A stretch of 64,000 nucleotides of DNA from the NCBI GenBank assembly GCA_006226375.1, contig SBHC01000067.1, positions 62,001 to 126,000 of the forward strand. Direction: 5' to 3'. Under the pieces are notes generated by a model. That model searched no databases, had not been told where the DNA came from, and saw only the letters and a list, made by a program, of their open reading frames with translations. Positions 38,012-47,203 of this stretch are shown piece by piece (the first letter of the stretch is position 1; the number at the start of each line of letters is the position of its first letter). The stretch is from Deltaproteobacteria bacterium (GTDB lineage: Bacteria; Myxococcota_C; UBA6777). The position numbers and the translations under genes are program-made.

Positions 38012-39130
38012 ATGTCTACATACCTTGAAACGCTGGAAAGCGTTGCGTCTGGAGTTGTACGCGAATTTGCTGCCCAAGTTGATGCGGAAGGAACCTTCCC
38101 CAGTCAATCGATGAAGGCATTGGCCGAGTCAGGCTTGTTGGGCCTTCTCAGCGCCAAAGAGATGGGTGGAATGGGAGAAGGCATGCGCGCTGCAGTGCAG
38201 GTCGTGGAACGCCTCGCCCAAGAGTGTGGTTCGACCGCAATGGTCACCTGCATGCATTACTGTGGAACCGCTGTCATTGAGCAGCATGGACCCGAATCGG
38301 TTCGTCGCGAGATCGCAGCAGGAAAGCACCTGACAACCCTGGCATTCTCCGAAGCAGGTTCACGCAGTCACTTCTGGGCTCCCTTGAGCACCGCAACCGC
38401 CAACGGTGACAACGTTACGTTGAACGCCAGCAAAAGCTGGGTCACCTCTGCGAACCAGGCTGACTCCTATGTTTGGTCCAGTCAACCCATCAGCGCCGAA
38501 GGCCCCAGCACGATCTGGTATGTCCCAAGCAAACTGGACGGCTTGTCTGTACCCGCCCCCTTCAACGGTTTGGGCTTACGAGGCAACGACTCGACCCCCA
38601 TCAAAGCTGAGAACGTGCAAGTGCCCTCCTCTTATATGTTGGGCCCAGACGGCGGCGGTTTCGATGTGATGATGGGCGTTGTACTCCCCTACTTCAGCGT
38701 GATGAACGCTGCGTGCTCTTTGGGATTGATGGAAGCAGCGACCCAACGCACGGCAACCCACGCCTCGGGAACACGCTACCAGCACCTCTCCTCCGCTCTC
38801 AACGAGCTCCCCACCATTCGAGCTTACATTGCTCGTATGCGTGTAAAGACGGACATGGTACGAACTCTCGTATACGACACAGTAAGCGCCATTGAAGGGG
38901 GTCGCGCAGACGCCCAACTTCGTGTGCTCGAATCCAAAGCGTGCGCAGGAGAGACTGCGACTGAAGTCCTCGACGTCGCCATGCGCGTCTGTGGAGGAGC
39001 AGCCTTCCGTCGGGATGTCGGAGTGGAGCGTTACTTCCGAGATGGCCGAGCCGCCACTGTCATGGCTCCGACCACCGACGTCCTCTACGACTTCATCGGA
39101 AAAGCCGTCACAGGAATGCCTCTCTTCTAG
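38012..39130 (+). CDS. Acyl-CoA dehydrogenase family protein
   Basis: A 372-residue ACAD-fold flavoprotein. LAFSEAGSRSHFW corresponds to the FAD/substrate loop, ASKSWVTSANQADSYVW to the middle beta-domain, and VCGGAAFRRDVGVERYFRDGRAATVMAPTTD to the C-terminal helices. The catalytic Glu seen in fatty acid-type enzymes is not clear, and relatives include flavin monooxygenases acting on sulfur or aromatic compounds. GAGGAA precedes the ATG at 38012. It heads a three-gene group with a PhnD-like and a TusA/ferritin-like gene, but 350 bp with structured DNA intervenes. Confidence 0.9.
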   Translation: MSTYLETLESVASGVVREFAAQVDAEGTFPSQSMKALAESGLLGLLSAKEMGGMGEGMRAAVQVVERLAQECGSTAMVTCMHYCGTAVIEQHGPESVRREIAAGKHLTTLAFSEAGSRSHFWAPLSTATANGDNVTLNASKSWVTSANQADSYVWSSQPISAEGPSTIWYVPSKLDGLSVPAPFNGLGLRGNDSTPIKAENVQVPSSYMLGPDGGGFDVMMGVVLPYFSVMNAACSLGLMEAATQRTATHASGTRYQHLSSALNELPTIRAYIARMRVKTDMVRTLVYDTVSAIEGGRADAQLRVLESKACAGETATEVLDVAMRVCGGAAFRRDVGVERYFRDGRAATVMAPTTDVLYDFIGKAVTGMPLF

Positions 39131-39152
39131 AGAAAAAACTAGCTCAAATTGT

Positions 39153-39193
39153 AGCTTTGTAGGTAGCTATGCCAGCAAGCCGCCTACAAAGCT
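39153..39193 (+). repeat. 11-bp perfect inverted repeat after the ACAD gene
   Basis: AGCTTTGTAGG and CCTACAAAGCT flank a 19-base loop, starting 23 bp after the stop. There is no T-run, so it is a weak Rho-independent terminator at best; it could instead protect the transcript's 3' end. Confidence 0.5.
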
Positions 39194-39263
39194 TTCTATG
39201 TTGGGGAGGTGTGATTCAATCCTATGGGTAACAAGTTTACCTTGAGAAAAATCATGCCTTTTC

Positions 39264-39355
39264 GAACCTCACCCCTGAACATTCTGACACATTCAGATGG
39301 TCCCCTCTTCAACGTGGAGAGGGGAAAAAGAGCGCAGCGAATAGGGGTGAGGTTC
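39264..39355. repeat. REP/MITE-like nested palindrome
   Basis: A 92-bp element with a perfect 13-bp outer stem (GAACCTCACCCCT / AGGGGTGAGGTTC). Inside lie a 5-bp hairpin (TCTGA-CACAT-TCAGA) and an 8-bp hairpin (TCCCCTCT / AGAGGGGA with a 9-base loop), so the RNA would form a three-way junction. CCTCACCCC...CCTCTxC...GxAGAGGGG palindromes of this kind are dispersed intergenic repeats in many bacteria. It sits ~130 bp before the PhnD-like gene. Confidence 0.7.
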
Positions 39356-39483
39356 ATGATAGCTACTTACCAACGGTCTCCGACCACACCCATGTTGGGG
39401 AGCCGGATGGAAAGAACGGTCCATGCACGTTATGATGGGCCATCCTTTTTTTTCCAACTCCCTTACACCTTGGAGAATGAATC

Positions 39484-40338
39484 ATGAGTCAAACATTGTT
39501 GATGGGCGCAGTTGCCTACGATCCCAAAGTCGTCACCATTTGGGAAGGATTCCGAGAGTTCTTTGCTGAGAAGAACCTGGACTTCGATTTTATCTTGTAT
39601 TCCAACTATGAGCGACAAGTCGAAGCGCACTTCCAAGGGCAGTACCACGTCGCTTGGAACTCTCCCCTGGCCTGGCTGCAGGCAGAGCGTATCGCCCAAC
39701 GTTGCGGACGCACCGCCTCTGCCATTGCGATGCGTGACACGGACCAAGACCTCCATTCTCTGTTTCTGGTTCGCTCCGACTGCTCCATCCAAAGCTTTGA
39801 TGACCTCAGAGGCAAAACCGTCGCAGTCGGCGCTCCCGACTCTCCCCAAGCCACCTTGATCCCGCTGGTTCACCTGGCCGAGAAGGGTCTGGAGCCGAAC
39901 AAGGACTTCGAGGTCCAACGTCATGACCTGCTCGTTGGAAAGCACGGCGACCACATCGGCGGAGAGCGTGACGCTGTTCGCTCCTTGCTTGCAGGAACAG
40001 CCGATGTGGCTTGTGTCATCGATGGCAACTACCTCGGTTTCTCCAAGGAAGGCACCTTGCCAGCCAACTCCGTCCGAATTTTGGGTGAAACCGAAGCCTA
40101 CGATCACTGCTGCTTCACCATCCTGGATGACGCCCCTGCCGACCTGATCGAGATCTTCAAACGTGAGCTTCTCGCGATGTCGTACGACGACCCCAAAGTT
40201 CGGCACCTGCTTGACTTGGAAGGTCTGAAGCAATGGAAAGACGGCCGAGTCTCTGGCTTTGGCCCCCTCGGCCGAGCGATGGATCGTTTCGACTACTCCA
40301 AAGACTTCATCGAGCGTGTGAGCGCAGAACAAGGCTAG
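39484..40338 (+). CDS. PhnD/SsuA-type substrate-binding-fold protein without signal peptide
   Basis: A 284-residue protein with the periplasmic-binding-protein type 2 fold of phosphonate-binding PhnD: MGAVAYDPKVVTIWEGFREF at the start, YHVAWNSPLAWLQAE, FDDLRGKTVAVGAPDSPQAT and a GTADVACVIDGNY motif. No signal peptide is present, so it must be cytoplasmic and is not an ordinary ABC transporter component; no permease or ATPase is adjacent. It may bind a small anion or organic ligand for the neighbouring oxidases. The TusA/ferritin-like gene follows after 6 bp. Confidence 0.82.
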   Translation: MSQTLLMGAVAYDPKVVTIWEGFREFFAEKNLDFDFILYSNYERQVEAHFQGQYHVAWNSPLAWLQAERIAQRCGRTASAIAMRDTDQDLHSLFLVRSDCSIQSFDDLRGKTVAVGAPDSPQATLIPLVHLAEKGLEPNKDFEVQRHDLLVGKHGDHIGGERDAVRSLLAGTADVACVIDGNYLGFSKEGTLPANSVRILGETEAYDHCCFTILDDAPADLIEIFKRELLAMSYDDPKVRHLLDLEGLKQWKDGRVSGFGPLGRAMDRFDYSKDFIERVSAEQG

Positions 40339-40344
40339 ATCACG

Positions 40345-41577
40345 ATGGAACACACCCAATCACCCACTGTAGATTTGCAGCAACTGCGATTTGAGCAGGG
40401 CGGCCACTTGTTGGTCAAACATGCCTTGCGCTCCGTCCCTGTGGGGGAAAAACTTCGGGTTTGTGGAACCACGTCAGACCTGCCCGTCCATCTGCGTGTG
40501 TGGTGCCGTCACCAGGGTCACTCCTGGACGTTTGAGACGGCACCCGCTTCGGAGCACCAACCGTCCCCTCAGATCGGTTGGATTACCCGAGGCAGCGCGG
40601 ATGTCGGCCGCTGGAAAGGTTCTCAGCAAACAGGATTAACCAACCCCAAAGCTGAGAATGCCATCGCAGAGCACCCACCGGGAACTTGGGGGCTTGCAGC
40701 CCGAGGAGCCCGAGTGGAAGCCGGCGTTCCTGACTTCCAATTTGGATGGAAGGAAAAAGAGGTGGTCTGGACCGAACAAGCTCCCCGCTTGTACGCACAG
40801 GCTGCCGCTGCTCAGTGGGATCCCAACACTGCAGTACCATGGGATGCTGAGTTCACGCTCCCGGACGAAGTGGAAGATGCTATTGTCCAGGTGATGACCT
40901 ATTTGGTCGAGAACGAAACCGTTGCGTTGATGGTTCCGGCTCGGTTCCTCGCCAACTTGCACCCCCACTTCCGAGAGATCATGCAGCTTCTCGCGATACA
41001 AGCTGCGGATGAAGCCCGTCACATTGAGGTGTTTACCCGAAGGGCAAGCCTCAAGCGTGACGTATTGGGCCTCTCCACTGTGGGGGGGCAAACCTCCCTC
41101 AAAACGCTCTTGGACGAGCCCGACTTTGCGCTGGCTTTCTTTCTCCTCTCCGTGCTGGGAGAAGGTACATTCTTGTCGTTGCTATGGTTCATTCGTGACC
41201 ACGCACCCGACCCCGTAACAGAGGCGGTTGCCCGAATGTCTGCGCAAGACGAAGCACGCCATGTTGCGTTTGGAATGGCCCACCTCACCCGGCACATTGA
41301 GTTGGATCCTACACTTCACCAACGCTTGGCCAACGCTGTCCACATGCGTCATGCCGCGTTGGAACACACGGCAGGGCTCAACGAAGAGGTGTTTGATTCG
41401 CTGCTTTTGTTAGCAGCTGGCTCTTGGAACCACGACGACATTCTTCGCGGCTACAACGCTGTGATGAAGTTGCAAGAGGAAATGGATACTTTGCGTCAAC
41501 GTCGCCTCATCAAGCTGGGCTTCCCCGAAGAACAAGCCGCCGAGATCTCCGCCCTCCACACCCGCAACTTCATGTAA
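40345..41577 (+). CDS. TusA-like / ferritin-like di-iron fusion protein
   Basis: A 410-residue fusion. Residues ~8-75 resemble TusA/SirA sulfur-carrier domains (VGEKLRVCGTTSDLPVHLRVWCRHQGHSW), but the sulfur-accepting CPxP Cys is missing. Residues ~175-400 are a four-helix ferritin-like fold with carboxylate/His ligands: ENETVALMV, QAADEARHIEVF, EGTFLSLLW and QDEARHVAFG, the ExxH pairs of a di-iron centre. It probably activates oxygen, as in aldehyde deformylating or amine oxygenases. It follows the PhnD-like gene by 6 bp. Confidence 0.82.
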   Translation: MEHTQSPTVDLQQLRFEQGGHLLVKHALRSVPVGEKLRVCGTTSDLPVHLRVWCRHQGHSWTFETAPASEHQPSPQIGWITRGSADVGRWKGSQQTGLTNPKAENAIAEHPPGTWGLAARGARVEAGVPDFQFGWKEKEVVWTEQAPRLYAQAAAAQWDPNTAVPWDAEFTLPDEVEDAIVQVMTYLVENETVALMVPARFLANLHPHFREIMQLLAIQAADEARHIEVFTRRASLKRDVLGLSTVGGQTSLKTLLDEPDFALAFFLLSVLGEGTFLSLLWFIRDHAPDPVTEAVARMSAQDEARHVAFGMAHLTRHIELDPTLHQRLANAVHMRHAALEHTAGLNEEVFDSLLLLAAGSWNHDDILRGYNAVMKLQEEMDTLRQRRLIKLGFPEEQAAEISALHTRNFM

Positions 41578-41763
41578 CTCCTTCCCTCGTCCACGCCAGA
41601 TATTGACGCCATCTCCATACAAGGCTACCATTCGTTCGAGAAAATAGAACGCACCCGAGTCACTGTTCTGGCCTGAAAAAACGACCCCACATTTGGACAG
41701 GCAGAGTCGGAGAATACGTCCATCGTGCGGCATGGATGTTTCTCCATTCCAACCGAGGAACGG

Positions 41764-43194
41764 ATGTCAAATTCAAGTTTTGCCCCTACACCGTATACTC
41801 CGCTAGCGATACCCAAAACGATTGAAGCGAGCCCTGACTCGTTTCACAGCTCGATTCGTTTGCCCAACTTTCGGTTGGTGGTAACGGCTGGACCTCATGA
41901 GTCGATGGAGTTCCCTCTCCAACAAGAGATCATCCGAATCGGTCGGCGGGAGTGGTGTGATGTGGTGCTGGACCAGGACCTCCAGATCAGCGGCGAACAC
42001 TGTGAGTGTTGGCTTGGTCCGGACGGCGTCCGGCTCCGAGACCTGAACAGTCGCAACGGCATCTACCTCCAAGACAGCCGCATCTACGACGCCTTAATCG
42101 CCCCAGGGCTGCCCTTTACCATGGGCAACTCCACGCTTGAATTGCGGACCACCAATGAGCTGCAAGAGCTTGAGATCTCATACCTTGATCCAAGCCAAAA
42201 CCTGGTGGGTCGCAGCGAGTCGATGCGGAAGATCTTCGCGGTACTTCGTCGTCTCAGTCAACGCGATGTCACCGTGCTTCTCACAGGCGAAACAGGTGTC
42301 GGCAAAACCTCCATAGCCAAAGCTCTCCACGATCAAAGCAACCGAGCAGAAGGCCCCTTCATCACAGTGAATTGTGGCGCTGTCCCAGAGTCACTGTTTG
42401 AAGCCTCGCTGATGGGTTACGAGAAGGGAGCGTTTACCGGTGCTGCTCAACGCTACAAAGGATTGTTTGAGCAAGCTCACAAAGGGACGCTGTTCCTCGA
42501 CGAAGTTGGGGAGTTACCTCTCGCACTTCAGCCCAAACTCCTCGACGTATTGGAGCGAAAGAAGGTCCGACGCCTCGGAGGAGCCGAAGAAATTGATACA
42601 GACTTCCGCCTTGTCGTAGCGACCAACCGCTCACTCCAGGAGGAAGTTCGAGAGAATCGTTTCCGCTCGGACCTGTACTACCGTGTAGCTGTCGTCGACA
42701 TCCAGGTACCACCGCTCCGAGAGCGCATCGAAGACCTACCTCTGCTGGTGATGAAGATGCTCCGTATCATCCAACCTGACGAGACCATCCAGGTTGCTCC
42801 AGAGACATTCCGAATGATGCGCAATTACCTATGGCCCGGCAACATCCGTCAGCTTCGCAATGCTTTGGAGCGAGCCATCGCGTTTTTGGATCCAGGCAAA
42901 GAGCCCGTTATCACCAACGATGTGTTTTACATCCCAGACATGGAAGAAGCCCTCGACGACAATGTCTCGGTGTCGGAAAGCCCCGCACCACCGAACAAGA
43001 GTCCAACGCTCACCCTCCCAACAGAGCCAACCCCGCTCAAGCATCTGTTGGAACCGTACGAACGCCAGTTAATTTTGTTAGCGTTGGAACAACATGACTG
43101 GCTTGTTGCACCTGCTGCTGAGCACCTCTGCGTCTCCTCAAGCTGGCTGTACAACCGAATCAAAAAGTATGGTTTGCAGCGCGAAGACACGTAG
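41764..43194 (+). CDS. FHA-domain sigma54-dependent transcriptional activator
   Basis: A 476-residue regulator. Residues ~45-130 form an FHA domain (IRIGRREWCDVVLDQ, ISGEHCECW, LNSRNGIYLQ), which reads phosphothreonine. The AAA+ domain (~145-380) has Walker A GETGVGKTS, the sigma54-contacting GAFTGA loop and Walker B GTLFLDEVGEL. A Fis-type helix-turn-helix ends the protein (LCVSSSWLYNRIKKYGL). GAGGAAC precedes the ATG at 41764. It is next to a Ser/Thr kinase, its plausible phospho-signal source; such pairs are common in Myxococcota. Confidence 0.95.
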   Translation: MSNSSFAPTPYTPLAIPKTIEASPDSFHSSIRLPNFRLVVTAGPHESMEFPLQQEIIRIGRREWCDVVLDQDLQISGEHCECWLGPDGVRLRDLNSRNGIYLQDSRIYDALIAPGLPFTMGNSTLELRTTNELQELEISYLDPSQNLVGRSESMRKIFAVLRRLSQRDVTVLLTGETGVGKTSIAKALHDQSNRAEGPFITVNCGAVPESLFEASLMGYEKGAFTGAAQRYKGLFEQAHKGTLFLDEVGELPLALQPKLLDVLERKKVRRLGGAEEIDTDFRLVVATNRSLQEEVRENRFRSDLYYRVAVVDIQVPPLRERIEDLPLLVMKMLRIIQPDETIQVAPETFRMMRNYLWPGNIRQLRNALERAIAFLDPGKEPVITNDVFYIPDMEEALDDNVSVSESPAPPNKSPTLTLPTEPTPLKHLLEPYERQLILLALEQHDWLVAPAAEHLCVSSSWLYNRIKKYGLQREDT

Positions 43195-43211
43195 AGGATT
43201 CACGCCCCTCC

Positions 43212-44303
43212 TTAGCGAAAGAAAAGTCGCATCGTTCGCTTGTCTGGAGGGCCTTGCTTGGGAGGCTTCTTGTGTCTGGTTGTGCCACGATGTCGATGCA
43301 TCAAAAGGCCGACCGTTCCGACAACCACTCCCACCAAACCCACACTCGCAAACGTCCATCCCATCGGGATCCACAAGCCGGCTTGTTCCTGGCTTGTTTT
43401 GAGGTTGTTGTGAGCCTCATCCAGATTGATGGACTGTAGCTTCTGGGCTCGTTCTTCTGCAGACAAGTTACTTCCATCCAGTTGCTGCCGTAACGTCTCT
43501 GCCGACGCAGACTGATTGTGCCCAGCGATTGCAAAACCCAGACCCAAAGCCAATCCAGCGACGCCAAGACCCAAGACAGCGCCCGAGCCAATGCGAGCGG
43601 CACGGAAATTGGGCTTGCGGCGTGGCTTCGTAAGCTTCTTGCGAACGACAGGGGCTGGAGGGATTCGCGGCCTTACCTTGGGTTTCACCTTCGATGTTGC
43701 GGCTGGCGCAAACTGAAGAAAGGCCGGTGTTCCAGGTTTCACCTCAATCGTTTGAGTCTGCGCAGACTTCGACCCAAAGGAAACAGAAACCTTGTAACGA
43801 CCCGGTCGAACCTGCTGGTTCCAAATGGGTGGAACAGTCTGACGACTTGAGAACCTAACCCCACGTACCACAACAAGTGCTTTGGAGAGACCGGTCTGCA
43901 CGGTCAATTGGGCGTATTGAATGCTCCGATTGAGGCCAAACAACTCTCCCTGCACCAAACGACATCGATACACTTTGCGGCACAGTTTCTTAGTGAGATA
44001 CTGCTGCAAAGCCTGGACTGCCCGCTCTTTCCAATACAGCGACATCCCAGGCTGTTTGTCTTGTTGGGAGGCTTTGCGGAACGCAGCCGCTGCATTTCGC
44101 AACATTCGCCCTTGTAGGAAACGTTTGATCTTGAGAGGCTGCGAGCTACTCTCTGTCTTTGTAGCCTCTTGCTCAAAACAAGCACCAGCCTGAGCAAACT
44201 TCGTTTGTTGAAACAGAGCTGCACAGGAAGGACGAGCTTCAGCCCGCGAAGCTCCAACACCCCAAAGAGAGACAACAACAATCCAACACAGTAACGATCT
44301 CAT
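43212..44303 (-). CDS. Exported protein with two C-terminal membrane helices
   Basis: A 363-residue protein. The signal peptide ends near A-E-A (residue 23). Residues ~24-130 are helical and Cys-containing, then comes a PEGA-like beta strand region (VRPGRYKVSVSFGSKSAQTQTIEV), a Pro/Lys-rich linker, and two hydrophobic helices (~245-265 and ~318-338), with a basic tail. This layout, together with coupling to a kinase gene (ATG overlaps the kinase stop), is frequent in myxobacterial kinase loci. Function unknown. Confidence 0.75.
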   Translation of the reverse strand: MRSLLCWIVVVSLWGVGASRAEARPSCAALFQQTKFAQAGACFEQEATKTESSSQPLKIKRFLQGRMLRNAAAAFRKASQQDKQPGMSLYWKERAVQALQQYLTKKLCRKVYRCRLVQGELFGLNRSIQYAQLTVQTGLSKALVVVRGVRFSSRQTVPPIWNQQVRPGRYKVSVSFGSKSAQTQTIEVKPGTPAFLQFAPAATSKVKPKVRPRIPPAPVVRKKLTKPRRKPNFRAARIGSGAVLGLGVAGLALGLGFAIAGHNQSASAETLRQQLDGSNLSAEERAQKLQSINLDEAHNNLKTSQEQAGLWIPMGWTFASVGLVGVVVGTVGLLMHRHRGTTRHKKPPKQGPPDKRTMRLFFR

Positions 44304-46147
44304 GGTTTTTGGCAGTAGTTCGGGAGAAGGACCATGCCTTCTTCGTCTTTCTTAAGAAACAGATGTCGACGGCGTTTCACCTCAGCAACAGAGACAACAC
44401 AAGGTACAAAGGTTGACTGTTCAATGCTAATTTTGGACGTCGTTCCTGAAAAGCAAAGCGCCCCACCTTTCCGCTGAACCTTGCCACCAATCGCAGTAAC
44501 ATCTGCGCCTCTTGCAAGGAAAGGAGAGACTTTGATCCACAACCAACCCGCTTTGCCACAGCGCGAACGAACCATCCTTCGTCGAGCGCGACGCTTTTTA
44601 CGTTTTCTCCTGTGTACAGGTCGAACACGCACAATCCGTCGCCTCGGCACCGATGGCCTTCGTCGTTCGGGCTGGGCGGACAGAGAACCTGCCTGCTTCC
44701 TATCGGATTGACCTGGAGAAGAGGCGACCTTCTTTGGAGACGGCTGACGTTGTCGCGGGAGAACCTGAGCTTTACCAAGGCTGGCTCGAACTGGAAGCTT
44801 ACGAGCATGAACTTGTTGGGGCGATGGTGGCTGCATGTTCCGAAAGAAAAGCCAGGACACACCCACAGCCACGAACACAGTCACAAGGATCTCGACCATA
44901 CGACCTCGGGAAAGAAACGAGGAGGACGTTGTTGGAAACTCAACGGAGCCCGAAGAGACCTTATCAGGCACCTCCCACTCCTCAGAGACCCTATCCAGTT
45001 CATGCTTGGGGACAGCAACAGTAGCAGGTTTGCTTTTGGGAGAGTCCTTCTTCTCTGGAGCAGAGAAGAGAACCATCTCCTCGCTGTCCACAGAGGGCAA
45101 AGGACGAGATTGAATGGACACCAGATCGCCAGGCCCCAACACCTGAATGTCCGAGGTCGTCAGCATTCCAGGGTTGATGGAGGCTTTGGGTTTTGGCTCA
45201 GTGTTGGATTGCTGCCCCAGTTCCAATTGCTCCTCCAGAGCCTCTCGACATTCTTTCCAAAATGTCGCCGCCGATTGATGCCGCAGCTCCGGGGCTTTGG
45301 CCAACGCCTTGTTGAGGCAACACTCCAATGAAGTGCTCCAAGTTTTGGTGCTATCGACTTCAGCGAGGGACGGAGCGGCTTGATGCACTTGCTCATACAC
45401 AAGCATGGGCACCGATGTGCTGCGAAACGGCAACCTCCCAGTAAGCATCTGGAACAGAACAATCCCCAAGGAATAGAGGTCGGACCGTTTGTCTACAGCA
45501 TTCGAGTCTCCACGAGCCTGCTCGGGCGACATATAGGAGGGGCTGCCCAAACACACACCGTCTCGGGTGATGTCACTGCTTTCGTTGCGTAGGCTTGCGA
45601 TTCCAAAGTCGATAAGCTTGACCTTGTCCTCATGGAATTCATCATTGATCACGATGATATTGGACGCCTTGACATCACGATGCACCACGTGATGCTCGTG
45701 GGTGTAATGCAACACAGCGCAGAGCTGCCGCATAATTCGTAAGATGCGTACAACATCAAGAGGCCGCTCCGACTTTAGCTCATCGGCAAGAGTACGACCG
45801 TCCAGATACTCCATCACCAGATAGAAACCCGAAGCATCAGGAAGCGCGCCAAAGTCAAGCAGCTGCACCACGTTGTCATGTCGCAATTGAGAGAGGGTTT
45901 GGGCTTCCCGGCGAAACCGTTCAAGCTGTTCAGGTTGTGCTCGGCGCTGGGTGTGTAAGATCTTGATGGCCGCCCACTGCTCCAGGTGGATGTGCTGCGC
46001 TTTGTAAACAGCTCCAAAGCCACCTTCATCCAGCAGTTCGAGCACGCGATAGTTCCCAAGCTGGACGCCCAAAAGAGGATCTTTGGAGACAGATGCCTCT
46101 GGACTGAGAGCTTCATGCGTTGGCATGTAGGAACCGTTTTGTCCCAT
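44300..46147 (-). CDS. Hanks-type Ser/Thr protein kinase, membrane anchored
   Basis: A 615-residue kinase. The catalytic domain (~33-300) shows glycine loop LLDEGGFGAVY, AIK lysine, HRDVKASN catalytic loop, DFG in LIDFGIASL, and SPSYMSPEQ activation segment. A linker of ~100 residues, one membrane helix (~428-446, VTVFVAVGVSWLFF) and a very basic Pro/Arg-rich outer part follow. It signals across the inner membrane; the FHA-sigma54 protein is a likely target by neighbourhood. AAGG precedes ATG 46147. Confidence 0.95.
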   Translation of the reverse strand: MGQNGSYMPTHEALSPEASVSKDPLLGVQLGNYRVLELLDEGGFGAVYKAQHIHLEQWAAIKILHTQRRAQPEQLERFRREAQTLSQLRHDNVVQLLDFGALPDASGFYLVMEYLDGRTLADELKSERPLDVVRILRIMRQLCAVLHYTHEHHVVHRDVKASNIIVINDEFHEDKVKLIDFGIASLRNESSDITRDGVCLGSPSYMSPEQARGDSNAVDKRSDLYSLGIVLFQMLTGRLPFRSTSVPMLVYEQVHQAAPSLAEVDSTKTWSTSLECCLNKALAKAPELRHQSAATFWKECREALEEQLELGQQSNTEPKPKASINPGMLTTSDIQVLGPGDLVSIQSRPLPSVDSEEMVLFSAPEKKDSPKSKPATVAVPKHELDRVSEEWEVPDKVSSGSVEFPTTSSSFLSRGRMVEILVTVFVAVGVSWLFFRNMQPPSPQQVHARKLPVRASLGKAQVLPRQRQPSPKKVASSPGQSDRKQAGSLSAQPERRRPSVPRRRIVRVRPVHRRKRKKRRARRRMVRSRCGKAGWLWIKVSPFLARGADVTAIGGKVQRKGGALCFSGTTSKISIEQSTFVPCVVSVAEVKRRRHLFLKKDEEGMVLLPNYCQKP

Positions 46148-46393
46148 GGTACGACCTTGTTAAAAACCAGAAAGCCAAAGACTTCAGACGTTTCTTCCAT
46201 AACGAATGGCGTGATGATAGCAGAATTGCGACGAAACGCAACGTACGGCCTGAAGCATAACATGGGGTGAAAAGGAGGGATCCTGTTTTGAATGACAACA
46301 AAACTTCCTTCTCCAAGTACACCCAATTTAATTCTGGGCCAAACTCCTCACTGAAACTTAAGCGCAGACTCCCTCTCTCTCCTCCATCCCTCC

Positions 46394-46435
46394 GATTCCA
46401 AATTTCTGGAATCCACTTTCCTCATTCCTGGAATC
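46394..46435. promoter_or_regulatory. TGGAATC half-site array, probable operator
   Basis: A perfect inverted repeat GATTCCA-N6-TGGAATC (46394-46413) is followed by a third identical half-site TGGAATC at 46429-46435, exactly 22 bp (two helical turns) from the second. Helical phasing suggests cooperative binding by a dimeric regulator. Confidence 0.5.
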
Positions 46436-46569
46436 ACAAAAAATGAGCGCTCTCCTACGTGTTCAGAAGAGCGTCTAAGACGCCTTACTCTACGAAAAAC
46501 ATAGAAGCTTCCCTCCCGCCAAGCCCACCGGCACAGGACCTGCTTAGGACAAACCCACAACGTATTGGA

Positions 46570-46595
46570 GGTCATCCAAACCCGAGGAGATGACC
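46570..46595. promoter_or_regulatory. 26-bp palindrome before the sigma-like gene
   Basis: GGTCATC and GATGACC flank 12 bases, ending 38 bp before the sigma-like start codon. It could be an operator or a leader hairpin in the mRNA. Confidence 0.35.
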
Positions 46596-46633
46596 CAAAG
46601 AGTTATTGGTACAAAGGCAAAGGTGGGTAGAGC

Positions 46634-47203
46634 ATGACACTTCGGAACTATCTTGAAACGTTGGACTATGCACAACTGTGTCGGACATGCGCATCCAACT
46701 CAGGGCTGCCACAAGAAGCAATCCACGACGCGCTGAGTGAAGTCATTCTCAAAATGTTGAGCCAAGAGCAGAGGTTTGCAGAGAGCTTTCAGAGCATGGG
46801 CGCGCTCTGTAACTACTTGCAGTTGTCGGCCGTTCGCCGTGCTTTCCGGCAGAACAAGCGAAGCCTGCGAAAGGAGCCTTTGCATCAACATAACCTACAC
46901 ACCACCAAGCCTTCTCCTGAAGAACAAATCATCGACCAACACGAAGAAGAACATCGCACCTCTTTGCTTCAAAAGTTGCCGAAGAGCCTTAGCTTGCACC
47001 GAAAACACAAGAACCACCTGCAAGCTTTGCTTAAGGTACTTCTCAAGAAACCCGAGCTTCTTCTGGTTCGGCAAAGCGGCAAGCACCGAGGGGACGTCAC
47101 CTTCCACATTTCAGGGCTCTCACAAGAGTTGGGTTGGTCTCGCATGACTGTCTACAACCGAATCCAATTGCTCAAGGACACTGCGCTTCAAACCTCTCGA
47201 TAA
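46634..47203 (+). CDS. Divergent sigma-70-like (ECF-type) transcription factor
   Basis: A 189-residue protein. Residues ~20-80 look like sigma region 2 (AIHDALSEVILKML, GALCNYLQLSAVRRAFRQNKRSLRKE), and the C-terminal LSQELGWSRMTVYNRIQLLKD is a helix-turn-helix like sigma region 4. The pieces are in the right order and length for a small ECF sigma factor, but the linker is unusually Lys/Leu-rich. GGTGGG precedes the ATG. No anti-sigma gene is adjacent. It could instead be another helix-turn-helix regulator. Confidence 0.6.
   Translation: MTLRNYLETLDYAQLCRTCASNSGLPQEAIHDALSEVILKMLSQEQRFAESFQSMGALCNYLQLSAVRRAFRQNKRSLRKEPLHQHNLHTTKPSPEEQIIDQHEEEHRTSLLQKLPKSLSLHRKHKNHLQALLKVLLKKPELLLVRQSGKHRGDVTFHISGLSQELGWSRMTVYNRIQLLKDTALQTSR

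Larger units (their letters stand above)
46148..46633. other. Divergent intergenic region with repeated sites
   Basis: This 486-bp gap between the leftward kinase operon and the rightward sigma-like gene contains no credible gene. A minus-strand frame at 46348-46575 has no ribosome-binding site. The region holds the TGGAATC array (46394-46435) and the 26-bp palindrome (46570-46595) listed separately. Confidence 0.5.
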
